A DNA stretch of 64,000 nucleotides from Methylobacterium durans (GCF_003173715.1 NZ_CP029550.1:2046001-2110000); one strand, 5' to 3'; shown: positions 9,710-19,379, counted from the stretch's first letter. Translations and numbers: made by a program. The notes: generated by a model from the letters alone, not told the origin.

Positions 9710-10627
9710 CGTTGAGTCTCCTGGGCACCATTAACCCGCCCGGTGCCGTAGATCCTTTCTCGCCCCCTTCTCACAACCGAAGCGCGGGCGGCTACTCTGC
9801 CGAACCTTTTTGCTTGTTCTCGGTCCGTCAGCGACTCTTGCAGTCAAGAACTAATCCGGTCTCCGGACTCGTAAAACCAGTAGTGCAAAATGCTGTCCCG
9901 AATAGGCAAATCCGGGTTTAGGTAGGGCAGATTAATCCCGGCATAGCTGCGCCGAGCTGGCCGCCATTCAGGTCGACCACGACGGGCAGCCCGGTGGACG
10001 GCGAGTGCAGAATATGAGCATTCTAACGATCAGATCAAGCGAATGTTTTGATACGTTACGATCTTTATATCAGCGCCAGAAATTAGATTTGAATTTTCGG
10101 GTATCTACTTGTTGGATATGACAGAAATTAGCTGTCGGATTCCTAGGAATTAGCAAATGCACACGATGCCCAAGTGCTCTGACGATAGACTGGCAGGCGC
10201 AAAAGGCGGGCTTGGAGTAAGGCCGCCGGAACAGTTCAGAGCGCGCGGGGGAGCGGCAGAGCGGGATAAGCCTAGAGGTTGTCATGCAGCGATGGCAGGT
10301 CATTACTGGCCTCTCCGAAGCGCCTGATGCGTGGGTGCTTTCGACTGCCCGTTCACCCATGAAGCCTTGCCGGGTTCGAGAGTCTGGCGGCCGAAGCTCC
10401 GCATTAGCGAGTAACGCTGTGATCGCTGTGGTGCGATCGCATCAGGTCGCCAGCCATCGTTTTCCTTAACGGAAGGTTAGTATGGCCAAGGCGGAACTAT
10501 CGTGCACCATAGTGGCTGATTACGCAGGCGGTCGATTCATCTCGCTTCTGTGCAACGCATCATAGTTCCAGGGCGTTGGCCATCGCAGAAATGGTCTGCT
10601 CTGGAATGGGCCGAAGGGAACGCCTTT
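9710..10627. other. 918-base region without a convincing gene
   Basis: Short ORFs here lack conserved-looking sequence. The segment 10000-10150 is noticeably AT-richer than its surroundings, suggesting transferred DNA or a promoter region. Nothing further identified. Confidence 0.4.
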
Positions 10628-11953
10628 ATGCTGTACCTGATGCGTGATGCCTGTGACCTGATGCTCACGCCAGCACGCATGGCAGCTGGTGTCGCCAAGA
10701 CAGCCTGTCAGAACCCGTTCAGCCCATTCGCCTACACGCCCTCCAGCCGCGCCGTCGCTGCCTCCTGCGAGTTGTTCGAGCGGGGCACCCGCAGCTACGC
10801 CAAACCCACCTTCGACCTACCCGCGTCCGAGCGGGTGGTGTGGGAGCGCCCGTTCTGCCGCGTCATTGCCTTCGGTGCACCCTCGGCAAAGCCGAAGATG
10901 CTGATCGTGGCCCCCATGTCGGGCCACTACGCAACACTCCTGCGCGGCACGGTGGCGGCGTTCCTCGACACGCATCAGGTGTTCATCACCGATTGGGCCG
11001 ACGCCAAGCAGGTGCCGCTGTCGGCCGGACGCTTCGACCTCGACGACTACATCGACTACTGCATCGCCATGTTCGAGGCGCTGGGGCCGGACCTGCACGT
11101 CATGGCAGTCTGCCAGCCGTCCGTGCCGGTTCTCGCCGCGATCGCCCGCATGGAAGCCGAGGATCACCCGCTGGTGCCGCAATCGGCCGTGCTGATCGGC
11201 GGCCCCATCGACACCCGCCATTCGCCGACCGTCGTGAACAAGCTGCCCCAAGAGCGCAGCATCGACTGGTTCCGGCAGCACTGCATCCACGCGGTGCCGT
11301 GGCCGCACGCGGGCCATGGGCGCAAGGTCTACCCCGGCTTCCTCCAGTTGGCCGGCTTCATCAGCATCAACCTCAACCGCCACCAGACGGCGCATTGGGA
11401 CATGTTCAACCACCTCGTGCAGGGCGACGGTGACTCGGCCGCCAAGCACCGGGAGTTCTACGACGAGTATCTGGCGGTGATGGATCTCACCGGGGAGTTC
11501 TACCTCCAGACGATCGAGACGGTCTTCATCGAGCACGCCATGGCGCGTGGGTTGATGCGGCACCGGGACGAGCCTGTGGATCTCGGCGCGATCCGCCGCT
11601 GCGCCCTGATGGCGATCGAGGGGGAGAAGGACGACATCACCGGTATCGGCCAGACGCGCGCGGCTCTGGATCTCGCCACGAACCTGCCGGCCGAGAAGAA
11701 GACCTACCACCTCCAGATCGGGGCAGGGCATTACGGCATCTTCAACGGCTCGCGCTTCCGGGCCGAGATCGCGCCGAAGATCGCTGCGTTCATGCAACAT
11801 AACGCGAGCGCGGTATCCACTGTGAGCGAGTCTGTGCTCGGCGACGTGGCTGCTCCGCGGTCGGGCGTAGCTCAGGCTGAACTGCCCGTAGCGGCGCTCA
11901 TCGCGCGCGAAGCCCGGTCGCGGAGCAGTGCCTCACCTGAGGTGCAGCCGTAG
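10628..11953 (+). CDS. phaZ: Intracellular polyhydroxybutyrate depolymerase
   Basis: 441 residues. The enzyme mobilises stored PHB granules inside the cell. The alpha/beta-hydrolase nucleophile motif reads VMAVCQPSVPVLA near residue 160, with cysteine in place of serine, as known for intracellular PhaZ enzymes. The late histidine region is HLQIGAGHYGIFNGSRF near residue 370. The start ATG at 10628 (MLYLMRDACDLML) matches the family opening better than the upstream in-frame start. The last 60 residues are a low-complexity tail. No partner gene is adjacent. Confidence 0.85.
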   Translation: MLYLMRDACDLMLTPARMAAGVAKTACQNPFSPFAYTPSSRAVAASCELFERGTRSYAKPTFDLPASERVVWERPFCRVIAFGAPSAKPKMLIVAPMSGHYATLLRGTVAAFLDTHQVFITDWADAKQVPLSAGRFDLDDYIDYCIAMFEALGPDLHVMAVCQPSVPVLAAIARMEAEDHPLVPQSAVLIGGPIDTRHSPTVVNKLPQERSIDWFRQHCIHAVPWPHAGHGRKVYPGFLQLAGFISINLNRHQTAHWDMFNHLVQGDGDSAAKHREFYDEYLAVMDLTGEFYLQTIETVFIEHAMARGLMRHRDEPVDLGAIRRCALMAIEGEKDDITGIGQTRAALDLATNLPAEKKTYHLQIGAGHYGIFNGSRFRAEIAPKIAAFMQHNASAVSTVSESVLGDVAAPRSGVAQAELPVAALIAREARSRSSASPEVQP

Positions 11954-12002
11954 ATACGCCGACGAGGCGCAGCCGGTCACGGTGTGCACGCGGTCGGCGA
12001 TG

Positions 12003-12998
12003 TCAGTGGATCGTGCCTGGAGATTCCGGCATCATCCTCAGGGCTGCTGCCTCGCCGGCCTTCTCCCGCGACATGAGCCGCTTGGCCCGCTCCTGTAGCT
12101 GGTCGAGCCGCTTGTTCAGCAGGAAACGCTGCCTCTTCCGCTTCGTCTCAAGCTGCCGGATGATGCGTGCCTTCTCGGCTTCCGACGCGGACCATGCCTC
12201 CAGGCGCTCGCAGTCAATCTGGAAGCCGAACTCCACATCAGCCTGCGCAGCCAAGGTTCTCTGAAGGCAGCCCGTCAGATCGTCGAGTTCAAGACCGTCG
12301 GGAAGATCCGCGGGCAGTGCCTCCGTCCAGCAGTCGCCGGAAGAATCCAAGGGGGGCGGTACGCGGCCCTGCGCGGTGAGCGGCAGGAGCACGTTGGAGC
12401 CAGCGACGATCGCGCCTGAGGCGTCGCGCAGCGGCGTCGGATGCGGCATGAACGGGATGAGCGTCCCGTCTGGCCGCTCCAACACAGCCTGCACCCCGCG
12501 CACGGCCCGCCCCTCCTTCAGCGCCACGGCCATGGGGCACTGGTCGAGCGGCAGGTGAGCGCCGTCAGTCGTGAAGATCCGCCAGGAGCCACACCAGCGC
12601 GTCTTGCCGAGTTCGGGTCGGTAACCCCAGAGATCGGCCGCCGCCTCGTTGTAGTAGGTCAGCCAGCCGTCCGCGTCGGTCGTGTAGGCAGGAAACGTGA
12701 TCTGCTTGAACAACTCAGCCCGCGACGGCTCGTAGTCCCAGCCTGGGTCCGGCGCATCGAGTTCGTACGCGGCATCGTCTGGCACGATCGTCAACTCTCC
12801 ACGACAGGGAGCCCAAAGGCTCACCAACCAACCGGCTGCCCCCTGCCGCGAGTAACTTGGGAGCCGGATCTGCCTATAAAATGGCAGCCTCGGCTCGTCG
12901 GGGTGCGGGACGCGCCACACTCCAGATCGTCCAACTCTGCGGAATTGGGCCTTGAAGCTTCCGGGGGCGGTTGCTCCACGACACCACCACCGGCTCAC
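12003..12998 (-). CDS. PAS domain protein of unknown output
   Basis: Up to 331 residues; the true start is uncertain because the first 40 residues look non-conserved. A PAS fold spans about residues 103-205 (FPAYTTDADGWLTYYNEAAADLWGY, then ERPDGTLIPFMPHPTPLRD). The C-terminus (about 270-320) is a charged coiled-coil-like helix (KARIIRQLETKRKRQRFLL). No kinase, GGDEF or HTH output domain is present, so it is probably a single-domain sensor acting through a partner. Neighbours give no hint. Confidence 0.65.
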   Translation of the reverse strand: MSRWWCRGATAPGSFKAQFRRVGRSGVWRVPHPDEPRLPFYRQIRLPSYSRQGAAGWLVSLWAPCRGELTIVPDDAAYELDAPDPGWDYEPSRAELFKQITFPAYTTDADGWLTYYNEAAADLWGYRPELGKTRWCGSWRIFTTDGAHLPLDQCPMAVALKEGRAVRGVQAVLERPDGTLIPFMPHPTPLRDASGAIVAGSNVLLPLTAQGRVPPPLDSSGDCWTEALPADLPDGLELDDLTGCLQRTLAAQADVEFGFQIDCERLEAWSASEAEKARIIRQLETKRKRQRFLLNKRLDQLQERAKRLMSREKAGEAAALRMMPESPGTIH

Positions 12999-13131
12999 GC
13001 CAGCCCAGGCGCTCCTTCCGCGCCTTGTACGGACTCTCCTACCTCACACAGCCGCGCCGTAGCTACACTGATCCCGTGAAGTGGCGGAAACCCTTACCGC
13101 AATAAGTCAAATGCACGGAAATCCAGCCTCG

Positions 13132-13437
13132 TCATGCAGCCGTGGCCATGAGGGGCTGTAGGGCTCTGCCATCAGGCTTCAGGAGCGCCGAGATCGCCAT
13201 CTGCTCCTCGCGGAAGAACTCGTGCATGGAGCTATAGAACCGGTGCATCGAGCGGCATGCCTCGTAGATCGAATCGTCCGCTTCGCCCTGTGAAAGCTTG
13301 AGGTAGTCGCTCGCCTTACGTTCGGCGATCTGAGCGCCAGCAATGCACTCAGCCAGAGCCTTCTGGATCTGCGGCGGAAGATTCTCGTTCACCTGGGTGG
13401 TTCCTGGCACGGGGCGCGTCTCCCTGTAAGGCGGCAA
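13132..13437 (-). CDS. Small unknown protein
   Basis: 101 residues. The central part (IQKALAECIAGAQIAERKASDYLKL, then SMHRFYSSMHEFFREEQMAI) is strongly helical. No motif recognised. It may start at an internal codon. It lies alone between the PAS gene and the nepR-ecfG locus. Confidence 0.5.
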   Translation of the reverse strand: MPPYRETRPVPGTTQVNENLPPQIQKALAECIAGAQIAERKASDYLKLSQGEADDSIYEACRSMHRFYSSMHEFFREEQMAISALLKPDGRALQPLMATAA

Positions 13438-13829
13438 CTAATCGGCTGCCTTTGAAGCGTTCGGTGAGACACCCTCATTGTGCGGGATGTCTGCTTGGCG
13501 CGAGATGATTTCAGCGCTGCGGCACGATGCAGGCCAACGTTTGTGACGAGGCCGCATGTGTTCACACTGTCTGTGTATCTGGTATACCAGAGATGGGTTC
13601 CTCTATAACCTTTGTTGCAGGCGCGTGACGATTCCTGCGCGCCAGCGTCAATGTACGAAGTCGTCCATGGCTGCAGGAAGATGTCCGGCGGCCTTTCGAG
13701 GGTCTCTCGATCCCGCGTGCCAGAAGCGGAGCGGTCATGAGGCTAGAGCAAAAGATGGCGCGCAATTATATATTCTGAAGCGCTTCTCTGTGTTTCAGCA
13801 ACCATGTTCGAATTCAGTATGCAGCCGCA
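13438..13829. other. Intergenic region upstream of nepR-ecfG locus
   Basis: 392 bases with no supported ORF. The last part, 13745-13825, is AT-rich, and the EcfG-type promoter follows. Confidence 0.4.
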
Positions 13830-13854
13830 GGAACGGCGACGCTGCCGGTGAGTT
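13830..13854 (+). promoter_or_regulatory. EcfG-type (GSR) promoter upstream of nepR-ecfG
   Basis: GGAAC (13830-13834), 16 bases, then AGTT (13851-13854); equivalently GGAAC-N17-GTT. It sits 39 bases before the NepR-like start. Autoregulation of nepR-ecfG by EcfG is known in alphaproteobacteria, which supports the call. The first base of the -10 differs from the CGTT consensus. Confidence 0.55.
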
Positions 13855-13892
13855 GGACGGTCAAGCCTCAGCTTGGCCGTTTAAAGGTGCCC

Positions 13893-14053
13893 ATGATCAG
13901 CCCAGACCAGAACCAGCGAGTGTGCCTGACCGCAGCCCTGCGCGCCCACCTCGGCAATCAGCTTCGGGCCTGCTATGGCACCCTCCTAACGGAGCAGCAG
14001 CCGCAGCGGCTTCTCGCCCTTATTGAGCAGCTTGAGACCGCGCTGAGCACTCA
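13893..14053 (+). pseudogene. nepR: NepR-like anti-sigma factor segment, cut by IS5-family element
   Basis: The reading frame from the ATG at 13893 gives a NepR-type helix pair: LTAALRAHLGNQLRACYGTL followed by EQQPQRLLALIEQLETALSTQ. NepR proteins bind and hold the sigma factor EcfG until PhyR releases it. The IS5-family element begins at 14054. If both IS elements and their duplicated target bases are removed in silico, the frame runs straight into the ecfG reading frame without a stop. The ancestral locus may thus have been a nepR-ecfG fusion, or the ecfG start (CTG AGC ACT) may have mutated. Confidence 0.6.
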
Positions 14054-14972
14054 GAGCCTGTTTGAGGTCTTGTTTTCAGGCGGGATTGTTGAGGGCGTTG
14101 GCGGCCATGAGGCTGGCGACGCAGGCGAGGCGTCCCGTTGCAACGTCGAGGCGACCAGCGCGCTCACGGAGCAGGCCACCCCAGTGGCTGAGCCAGCCGA
14201 AGGTTCTCTCTACGACCCAGCGCCGCTCCAGCACGACGAAGCCCTTCTGGTCCGGCTGCTTCTCGACCACGCGGTGGCGCATGCCGTGGAGGTTGCACCA
14301 TTCTTGGCAGCGCTCGGCCGTGAAGGCACCGTCGAGGAGAGCCAGACGCAGGCTGGGCCACGTCTGCTTGCCCGCATCCAGCGCCGGCAGCGTGTCGCGA
14401 TCCTGCACGTTGGCGGGCACGACAGCCAGCGCCAGGACGTGCCCTTGGGCATCCACCAGAGCCACGCGTTTGCGCCCGACCAGCTTCTTGGCACCATCGT
14501 AGCCGCGCGGCCCGCGGACCCCGATGCACTTGACGCTTTGCGTGTCGATGACCGCCAGCCGTGGATCGGGCCGACGTCCGCAACGCCGCCGCTGACGGCG
14601 CGCCAGAGCCCGCATCAGGCTCTCGAACAGGCCCTTCTCGATCCAGCGCCGGAACCAGCCATAGACCGTGCGCCAGGGCGGAAAGCCGGCCGGCAATGCC
14701 CGCCAACCTCCGCCCGTCCGCAGGTGCCAAGCGATCCCGGCCAGCACTTGACGCGCCGCTGTCGCTTCTGGACGGCCCGGCGGATCGGCTCGTTTCAGAA
14801 AACAGGCCACCTCGTCCAAGCCAGCCTGCAACACCATGTCCTTCAGGCGCGACTCATGACGCGTCCGATGTCGGTCCGTCCACATCTGCTCTCCACTCCG
14901 CCCCGCCAGGCGGAATTCATGTTGGCTCATGAGACAGATGGGGACGGCCGGCGGAGGTGCTCAAACAGGCTC
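14054..14972 (-). mobile_element. IS5-family insertion sequence
   Basis: Ends are perfect 12-bp inverted repeats GAGCCTGTTTGA (14054) and TCAAACAGGCTC (to 14972). A TCA target duplication flanks it (14051-14053 and 14973-14975), fitting the TNA target of IS5-family subgroups. About 919 bp with one transposase gene on the minus strand. It separates the NepR-like segment from ecfG. Confidence 0.85.
14076..14885 (-). CDS. IS5-family transposase
   Basis: 269 residues from the ATG at 14885. The N-terminal DUF4096-like part (GWRALPAGFPPWRTVYGWFRRW) is followed by the DDE core: VIDTQSVK (first D), LLDGAFTAE (second D) and RRWVVERTFGWL (E). The gene looks intact and fills the element. Confidence 0.85.
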   Translation of the reverse strand: MWTDRHRTRHESRLKDMVLQAGLDEVACFLKRADPPGRPEATAARQVLAGIAWHLRTGGGWRALPAGFPPWRTVYGWFRRWIEKGLFESLMRALARRQRRRCGRRPDPRLAVIDTQSVKCIGVRGPRGYDGAKKLVGRKRVALVDAQGHVLALAVVPANVQDRDTLPALDAGKQTWPSLRLALLDGAFTAERCQEWCNLHGMRHRVVEKQPDQKGFVVLERRWVVERTFGWLSHWGGLLRERAGRLDVATGRLACVASLMAANALNNPA

Positions 14973-14975
14973 TCA

Positions 14976-15159
14976 GAAAGTTGCAGCGCTGGCATTTCGC
15001 GATGACCTCCTGGCTGCCCTTCCGGCTCTGCGGTCATACGCGATGTTGCTGGCCGGAAACGCGGCGCGAGCCGATGATCTCGTGCAGGAGGTGCTGCTCA
15101 AGGCTTGGTCGAACCAACATCGCTTCGTGCCCGGTTCGAACCTCAATGCGTGGCTGTTC
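14976..15159 (+). pseudogene. ecfG: EcfG-type sigma factor, 5' fragment
   Basis: This segment reads FRDDLLAALPALRSYAMLLAG, then ADDLVQEVLLKAW and SNLNAWLF, which is sigma region 2 of the EcfG (ECF15) group that drives the general stress response. The IS3-family element interrupts right after NAWLF. The frame is continuous with the 3' fragment at 16504 once the IS and one TGTTC copy are removed. No start codon remains on this side because the IS5-family element cuts upstream. Confidence 0.8.
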
Positions 15160-15171
15160 TGTTGTTGCCCC

Positions 15172-16074
15172 CTAAAGACCGGACACGGTCTCCTGGGTTG
15201 ATCGGGCGATGAACTCGCGCGGCGAGCGGTAGCCCAGCGCGCGATGAGGGTGAAGGTCGTTGTAGTGCGCCAGCCAAACGGGAAGCTGGCGCAGCACGCT
15301 TTCAGCATCCGGCAGGATCGAGACGCGCACGTAGTCGCGCTTCAAGGTCCGCACGAACGCCTCGGCCATGCCATTACTCTGAGGGCTCTCCAGCGGCGTC
15401 GTTTTCGGCACCAATCCGAGGTCGCGAGCGAAGCGGCGCGTGTCGCGGGCCAAGTAGCAGCTGCCGTTGTCGGTCAGCCACTCGATCAGGCTCGGCAGCT
15501 GGTTGACTGGCCCGAAGCGATGCTCGACGGCCGCCACCATCAGGTCGCGGACGTCCTCGCCCGTGATGCCCGCCGTGGTTGCCACGTAGCTCATCGCCTC
15601 CCGGTCACAGCAGTCGAGCGCGAAGGCGACCCGCACCCTCTCACCGTTCTCCGCCGCGATCTCTAGCCCGTCCGAGCACCAGCGCGTGTTGCGGACGGCC
15701 ACCGCCACCTTGCCCTCATGACGGCGCGTCTCGGCTCCGCCCGCGTGTCGCTGAAGCAGGAGGTCGTGCGCCTTCATGACTCGGTAGACGCGCTTCACGT
15801 TCGGCGCAGGCCGGCCGTCCCGCTCGGCCTGCCGGCGCAAGAGGGCGTGGACGCGCCGATAGCCGTAGGTCGGCAGATCCGCGATGAGCGCCTGGATCGC
15901 GCCGAGCAGCTCGGCGTCGGGTGCAGGCGGACGACCGCGTCGCGCTATGGGCTTCCGGGCGGGGGCCGTCTGCCGGGAGGAGGCGAGGTGCGGGCGCGAT
16001 AAGCCCAAAGCCGAAGCCACCGCGCTCACCGGCCGTCCCCCAGCCACGAGGTCATGCGCAGCGGCAACTTTTTG
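15172..16074 (-). CDS. IS3-family transposase OrfB (DDE integrase)
   Basis: About 300 residues read in the -1 frame after slippage at 16068-16074 (C-AAA-AAG on the coding strand). It has an HTH_21-like segment ([15 protein letters not shown]) and the rve integrase core: [12 protein letters not shown] (D), WLTDNGSCY (D) and [12 protein letters not shown] (E). It has no obvious own start and is expected to be made as an OrfAB fusion. It appears intact. Confidence 0.85.
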   Translation of the reverse strand, partial: QKVAAAHDLVAGGRPVSAVASALGLSRPHLASSRQTAPARKPIARRGRPPAPDAELLGAIQALIADLPTYGYRRVHALLRRQAERDGRPAPNVKRVYRVMKAHDLLLQRHAGGAETRRHEGKVAVAVRNTRWCSDGLEIAAENGERVRVAFALDCCDREAMSYVATTAGITGEDVRDLMVAAVEHRFGPVNQLPSLIEWLTDNGSCYLARDTRRFARDLGLVPKTTPLESPQSNGMAEAFVRTLKRDYVRVSILPDAESVLRQLPVWLAHYNDLHPHRALGYRSPREFIARSTQETVSGL

Positions 16075-16442
16075 GGGGCGGCGACCCGCTCCATCGCCTC
16101 GCGCAAGATCTCGGTTTCCAGCGTCTTCTTGCCCAGGAGCCGCTGTAGCTCGCGGATCTGCTGCAGGGCAGCGCGAAGCTCGGAGGCTGGCACCACCTCC
16201 TCGCCGGCCCCGGCGGCCGTGAGGGCGCCGCGCGCCATCAGCCGACGCCACGTGAACAGCTGGTTGGCGTTCAGCCCGTGGCGGCGGGCGACGAGCGAGA
16301 CAGACTGGCCGGGCAGATACGTCTCCTCGACGAGGCGCACCTTCTCCTGCGTGGTCCAGTGCCGCCGGCGCTGGACGGAGGTGATCACCTCGACGCGCTC
16401 GGCGCGGGGCGGATCGTTAAAACTCACCATAGGATCGGTCAT
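16026..16442 (-). CDS. IS3-family OrfA (helix-turn-helix)
   Basis: 138 residues from the ATG at 16442. [20 protein letters not shown] plus [17 protein letters not shown] is the HTH_Tnp_1 domain that binds the IS ends; a leucine-zipper-like helix follows ([18 protein letters not shown]). The tail after PKK is the zero-frame end beyond the slip site. Confidence 0.85.
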   Translation of the reverse strand: MTDPMVSFNDPPRAERVEVITSVQRRRHWTTQEKVRLVEETYLPGQSVSLVARRHGLNANQLFTWRRLMARGALTAAGAGEEVVPASELRAALQQIRELQRLLGKKTLETEILREAMERVAAPKKLPLRMTSWLGDGR

Positions 16443-16498
16443 AGGCACACACTTCCACAAGCGTGAGCCCGTGTCCGGTCATTTAGGGGGCTACTTCA

Positions 16499-16836
16499 TG
16501 TTCACGATCTTGCGCAATCAGTTCTACACGGAGTGCCGTAAGCACAAGCGCGAGGTGGAGGATGCGGATGGCGCGGCAGCCGAGCGACTAACCGCCCTGG
16601 CTGATCAGGAGGACCGGATCGAGTTGCAGGATGTTTGGGGCAAGGTGGCGAAGTTGCCTGCACTCCAGCGCGAGGCCCTGCTCCTCGTAAGCATCCATGA
16701 CATGACCTACGAGGCTGCCGCTGAGGTGATTGGCTGCCAAGTTGGAACCGTGAAAAGCCGTGTCAGCCGCGGACGCGCCTTGCTGTCCAACCCACTCGGC
16801 TTCGCGGATGGCCGTTTGAGCAGGGTGACTGCGTGA
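16499..16836 (+). pseudogene. ecfG: EcfG-type sigma factor, 3' fragment
   Basis: FTILRNQFYTECRKHKREVE completes sigma region 2, including the EcfG hallmark REVEDADG. Region 4 follows (LPALQREALLLVSIHDMTYE, then VGTVKSRVSRGRALL), ending at 16836. The fragment is in frame with 14976-15159 once the IS3-family element is removed. An ATG at 16498-16500 at the IS edge could start a truncated region-4 protein, but no active sigma factor is expected. Confidence 0.8.
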
Positions 16837-17092
16837 TACGGGTTGCACCCGCCTCGATGCCACTCAGTTCCTGCGAGGGGTGACGGACCGCAACCGGAAG
16901 TTCGAAAGCAGCGTTACCCATCATCCATGTTCCGGTAATGTTCGCTCCTGTAGGACAGTATCCTACAGGGAGGGCTGGCGGCCATGCACACCACGATCGT
17001 TCGCGTTAGCTGGCTCTTCGCGTGCTTCTTCCTGGGCATGCCCGCGCTGCCCCACTGACAGACGAGAGCCTGCCGGGGTAGCGTCCACGGAC

Positions 17093-18440
17093 GAGGTGTA
17101 ATTTCCGGGACCGTTTCGGTGGGGATTGGGGTGGCCATCGGGCCGGCGGCTAAGGTGGAGTTTGCGGACTTCAACCTGAGCCGGGAGCACCCGATGACCG
17201 ACGACAGAGTGGCACTGATCGAGGCGCTGCAGAAGGCTGACGACGGCAACTTCCTGCGCTCGTTGGCCGAGACGGTCCTGCAGATCCTGATGGAGGCCGA
17301 CGTGGAGGGCCTGATCGGCGCGGGCCGCTACGAGCGCACAGGCGAACGCAGCACCTACCGCAACGGCTATCGCGAGCGCAGCCTCGACACACGGCTCGGC
17401 TCACTCAACCTCAAGATCCCCAAGCTGCGGACCGGCAGCTATTTCCCCGGCTTCCTGGAGCCGCGCCGCACGGTCGAGAAGGCGCTGGTCGCCGTGATCC
17501 AGGAGGCGTGGATCGCCGGCGTCTCGACCCGGCGCGTGGACGACTTGGTGCAGGCCATGGGTCTGTCGGGCATCTCCAAGTCCTCCGTGTCGAAGCTGTG
17601 CAAGGAGATCGACGAGCGCGTGAACGCCTTCCTGACGCGCCCTCTCTCGGGTGCGTGGCCCTATCTCTGGCTCGATGCCACCTACCTGAAGGTGCGCGAG
17701 GGCGGTCGCATCGTCTCTGTCGCTGCCATAGTCGCCGTCGCGGTGGACACCGAAGGCCGGCGCGAGATCGTCGGCCTGCACATCGGCCCCAGTGAGGCCG
17801 AGGTGTTCTGGACCGACTTCCTGCGGAGCTTGGTCAAGCGCGGGCTCTCGGGCGTGCAGCTCGTCATCTCGGATGCCCACGAGGGGCTCAAGGCGGCCAT
17901 CCGCCGGGTGCTGAAGGCGACCTGGCAACGCTGCCGCGTTCACTGGACCCGGAACGCGCTGGCCTACGTGCCGCGGACCCAGCAGACCATGGTGGCTGCC
18001 GGCCTGCGCCACGCCTTCCAGCAGCCCGATCAGGACGCCGCCCGGGCCGCCCTTCAGCACCTGGGCGAGCAACTGCACAACCGCTGGCCGAAGCTGAAGG
18101 TCTTCATCGAGGCCACGTGCGAGGACGTGCTGGCCTACCTGACTTTCCCGCTCCAGCATCGGGCCAAGCTTCACAGCACGAACCCGCTGGAACGCCTCAA
18201 CAAGGAGATCAAGCGGCGCGCCGATGTGGTCGGCATCTTCCCCAACACGGACTCGATCCAACGCCTGATCGGTGCGGTGCTTCTGGAGGCCAACGACGAG
18301 TGGCAGCTTCAGCACCGCTATATGCAGATCGAGGGCATGGCCGGGTTTGCTCCGGCGTTGATCGAGGAGAGCGTCACGACACTTCCACCACAGGCTGCCT
18401 GACCGATGGCGGCTCCAATTCCACCCCGAAAGTCCACCTC
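17093..18440 (+). mobile_element. IS256-family insertion sequence
   Basis: Imperfect terminal repeats: GAGGTGTAATTTCCGGG from 17093 and, reversed, GAGGTGGACTTTCGGGG ending at 18440. Subterminal GGCCATCGG/CGCCATCGG blocks also match. About 1.35 kb with one transposase. A target duplication is not clear; ACGGAC occurs near both ends but is offset. Confidence 0.8.
17194..18402 (+). CDS. IS256-family (mutator-type) transposase
   Basis: 402 residues. The mutator-type signature is clear: YLWLDATYLKVREGG (first D), LVISDAHEGLKAA (second D) and STNPLERLNKEIKRR (E). YRNGYRERSLDTRLGSLNL near residue 55 is also typical. The ATG at 17194 follows a purine-rich GGGAG. The gene looks intact. Confidence 0.9.
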   Translation: MTDDRVALIEALQKADDGNFLRSLAETVLQILMEADVEGLIGAGRYERTGERSTYRNGYRERSLDTRLGSLNLKIPKLRTGSYFPGFLEPRRTVEKALVAVIQEAWIAGVSTRRVDDLVQAMGLSGISKSSVSKLCKEIDERVNAFLTRPLSGAWPYLWLDATYLKVREGGRIVSVAAIVAVAVDTEGRREIVGLHIGPSEAEVFWTDFLRSLVKRGLSGVQLVISDAHEGLKAAIRRVLKATWQRCRVHWTRNALAYVPRTQQTMVAAGLRHAFQQPDQDAARAALQHLGEQLHNRWPKLKVFIEATCEDVLAYLTFPLQHRAKLHSTNPLERLNKEIKRRADVVGIFPNTDSIQRLIGAVLLEANDEWQLQHRYMQIEGMAGFAPALIEESVTTLPPQAA

Positions 18441-18507
18441 ATTGACGGACGTAACCCCTGCCGGCCACCGTGTTGGGCCAACACGGCGGCACGGGACGAC
18501 CTTGATC

Positions 18508-19047
18508 TCAGACCGTAGTAGGCTCTTTCTCTAGCACGCCGAGCCAGACCTTGAGCATCTGCGAGATGGAAGCTTGCTTGCTCGCTTCCGGTGCTGTGTC
18601 CGCTCGTGCAGCATTGAGCCGGTCAGCGGCAACATCAGGAGCAAGCGGGTCCGCCTGCCGCCCGATGGCCAGCGCCCCTTCGAGAACACGGATACCCTCA
18701 TCCATCGACACATGCGGCATGTGCCGGCCATCCAAGTCGATGCGTGCCCGGATGTAGGCGGCTCGTTCCCGCTCGATCTCGGGTGTGTCCGCGCAGGCAA
18801 GCCGGGTGACGAACGGAATGAGGCGCTGCCGCTCGACGTCGCCAGCCTCATCGTTCAGATGCAGCGCCAATCGGCAGATCGGGCGCGAGAAGCACAGCGG
18901 CATGTCGGTGGGTGCGCGCACCGGTCGGTAAGGGAAGCCGCACGCCACGATGGCGGCCTCGTTGATGCAGGTGCCGCCCTCTGGTCCAGGGAAGGTGTGT
19001 GAACCGCGCTTCAGCGTCCAATTCAGGATGTGGTAGAAGTCCGTCAT
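18508..19047 (-). CDS. Unknown protein, Rhizobiales-type
   Basis: 179 residues from the ATG at 19047 (MTDFYHILNWTLKRGSH). It contains FPGPEGGTCINEAAIVACGF, a stretch I associate with uncharacterised proteins in Methylobacterium and relatives, and CFSRPICRLALHLND. No signal peptide or membrane helix. No function recognised. Confidence 0.6.
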   Translation of the reverse strand: MTDFYHILNWTLKRGSHTFPGPEGGTCINEAAIVACGFPYRPVRAPTDMPLCFSRPICRLALHLNDEAGDVERQRLIPFVTRLACADTPEIERERAAYIRARIDLDGRHMPHVSMDEGIRVLEGALAIGRQADPLAPDVAADRLNAARADTAPEASKQASISQMLKVWLGVLEKEPTTV

Positions 19048-19379
19048 GGTGGCTGATCCTGTAGCCGCCCCCAGGATCAACGCTCGCGCTTTCGGCTAGT
19101 ATCCCGCAGCATTCACGACTGTTTGATGTGAATGGACATGGTGCCGAACCAGGGCAGGATCTGCGTTCCCGCCTCCAGCCGCACACCGTCAGAGCCCCAT
19201 TGCCGGCCGCAGGAACGATTTGTATCGTTGCTCTAACGGCGCATCGTACCGATGCTGACAAACTGCCCCGAAATCGAGACCGCCGCCGATTATGGCGCGA
19301 CCGCTCGCTCCTTGGCCACATTCTCTCCACGTGACGCCGCTCAGTTGCACCCCGGGTTGGGCAACCCAAGGAGCGCGTA
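19048..19379. other. Intergenic region
   Basis: 332 bases; a GGAAC occurs near 19212 but no GTT follows at the right spacing. Nothing else seen. Confidence 0.4.

Larger units (their letters stand above)
15160..16498 (-). mobile_element. IS3-family insertion sequence in ecfG
   Basis: 1339 bp. Imperfect terminal inverted repeats of about 30 bases share GCCCCCTAAA and GACCGGACACGG. A 5-bp target duplication TGTTC flanks the element (15155-15159 and 16499-16503). It carries orfA and orfB on the minus strand, joined by a programmed -1 frameshift site. The element splits the ecfG gene. Confidence 0.9.

Noticed and set aside
10070..10360. 96-residue minus-strand ORF
   Set aside because: No conserved-looking sequence, signal or ribosome-binding site; cysteine and arginine content looks random.
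16068..16074. IS3 orfA/orfB frame change as a mutation
   Set aside because: It coincides with a C-AAA-AAG slip site in the right frame for programmed -1 frameshifting, as known for IS3-family elements.
17085..18452. ACGGAC on both sides of the IS256-family element as target duplication
   Set aside because: The copies are offset differently from the two IS ends.
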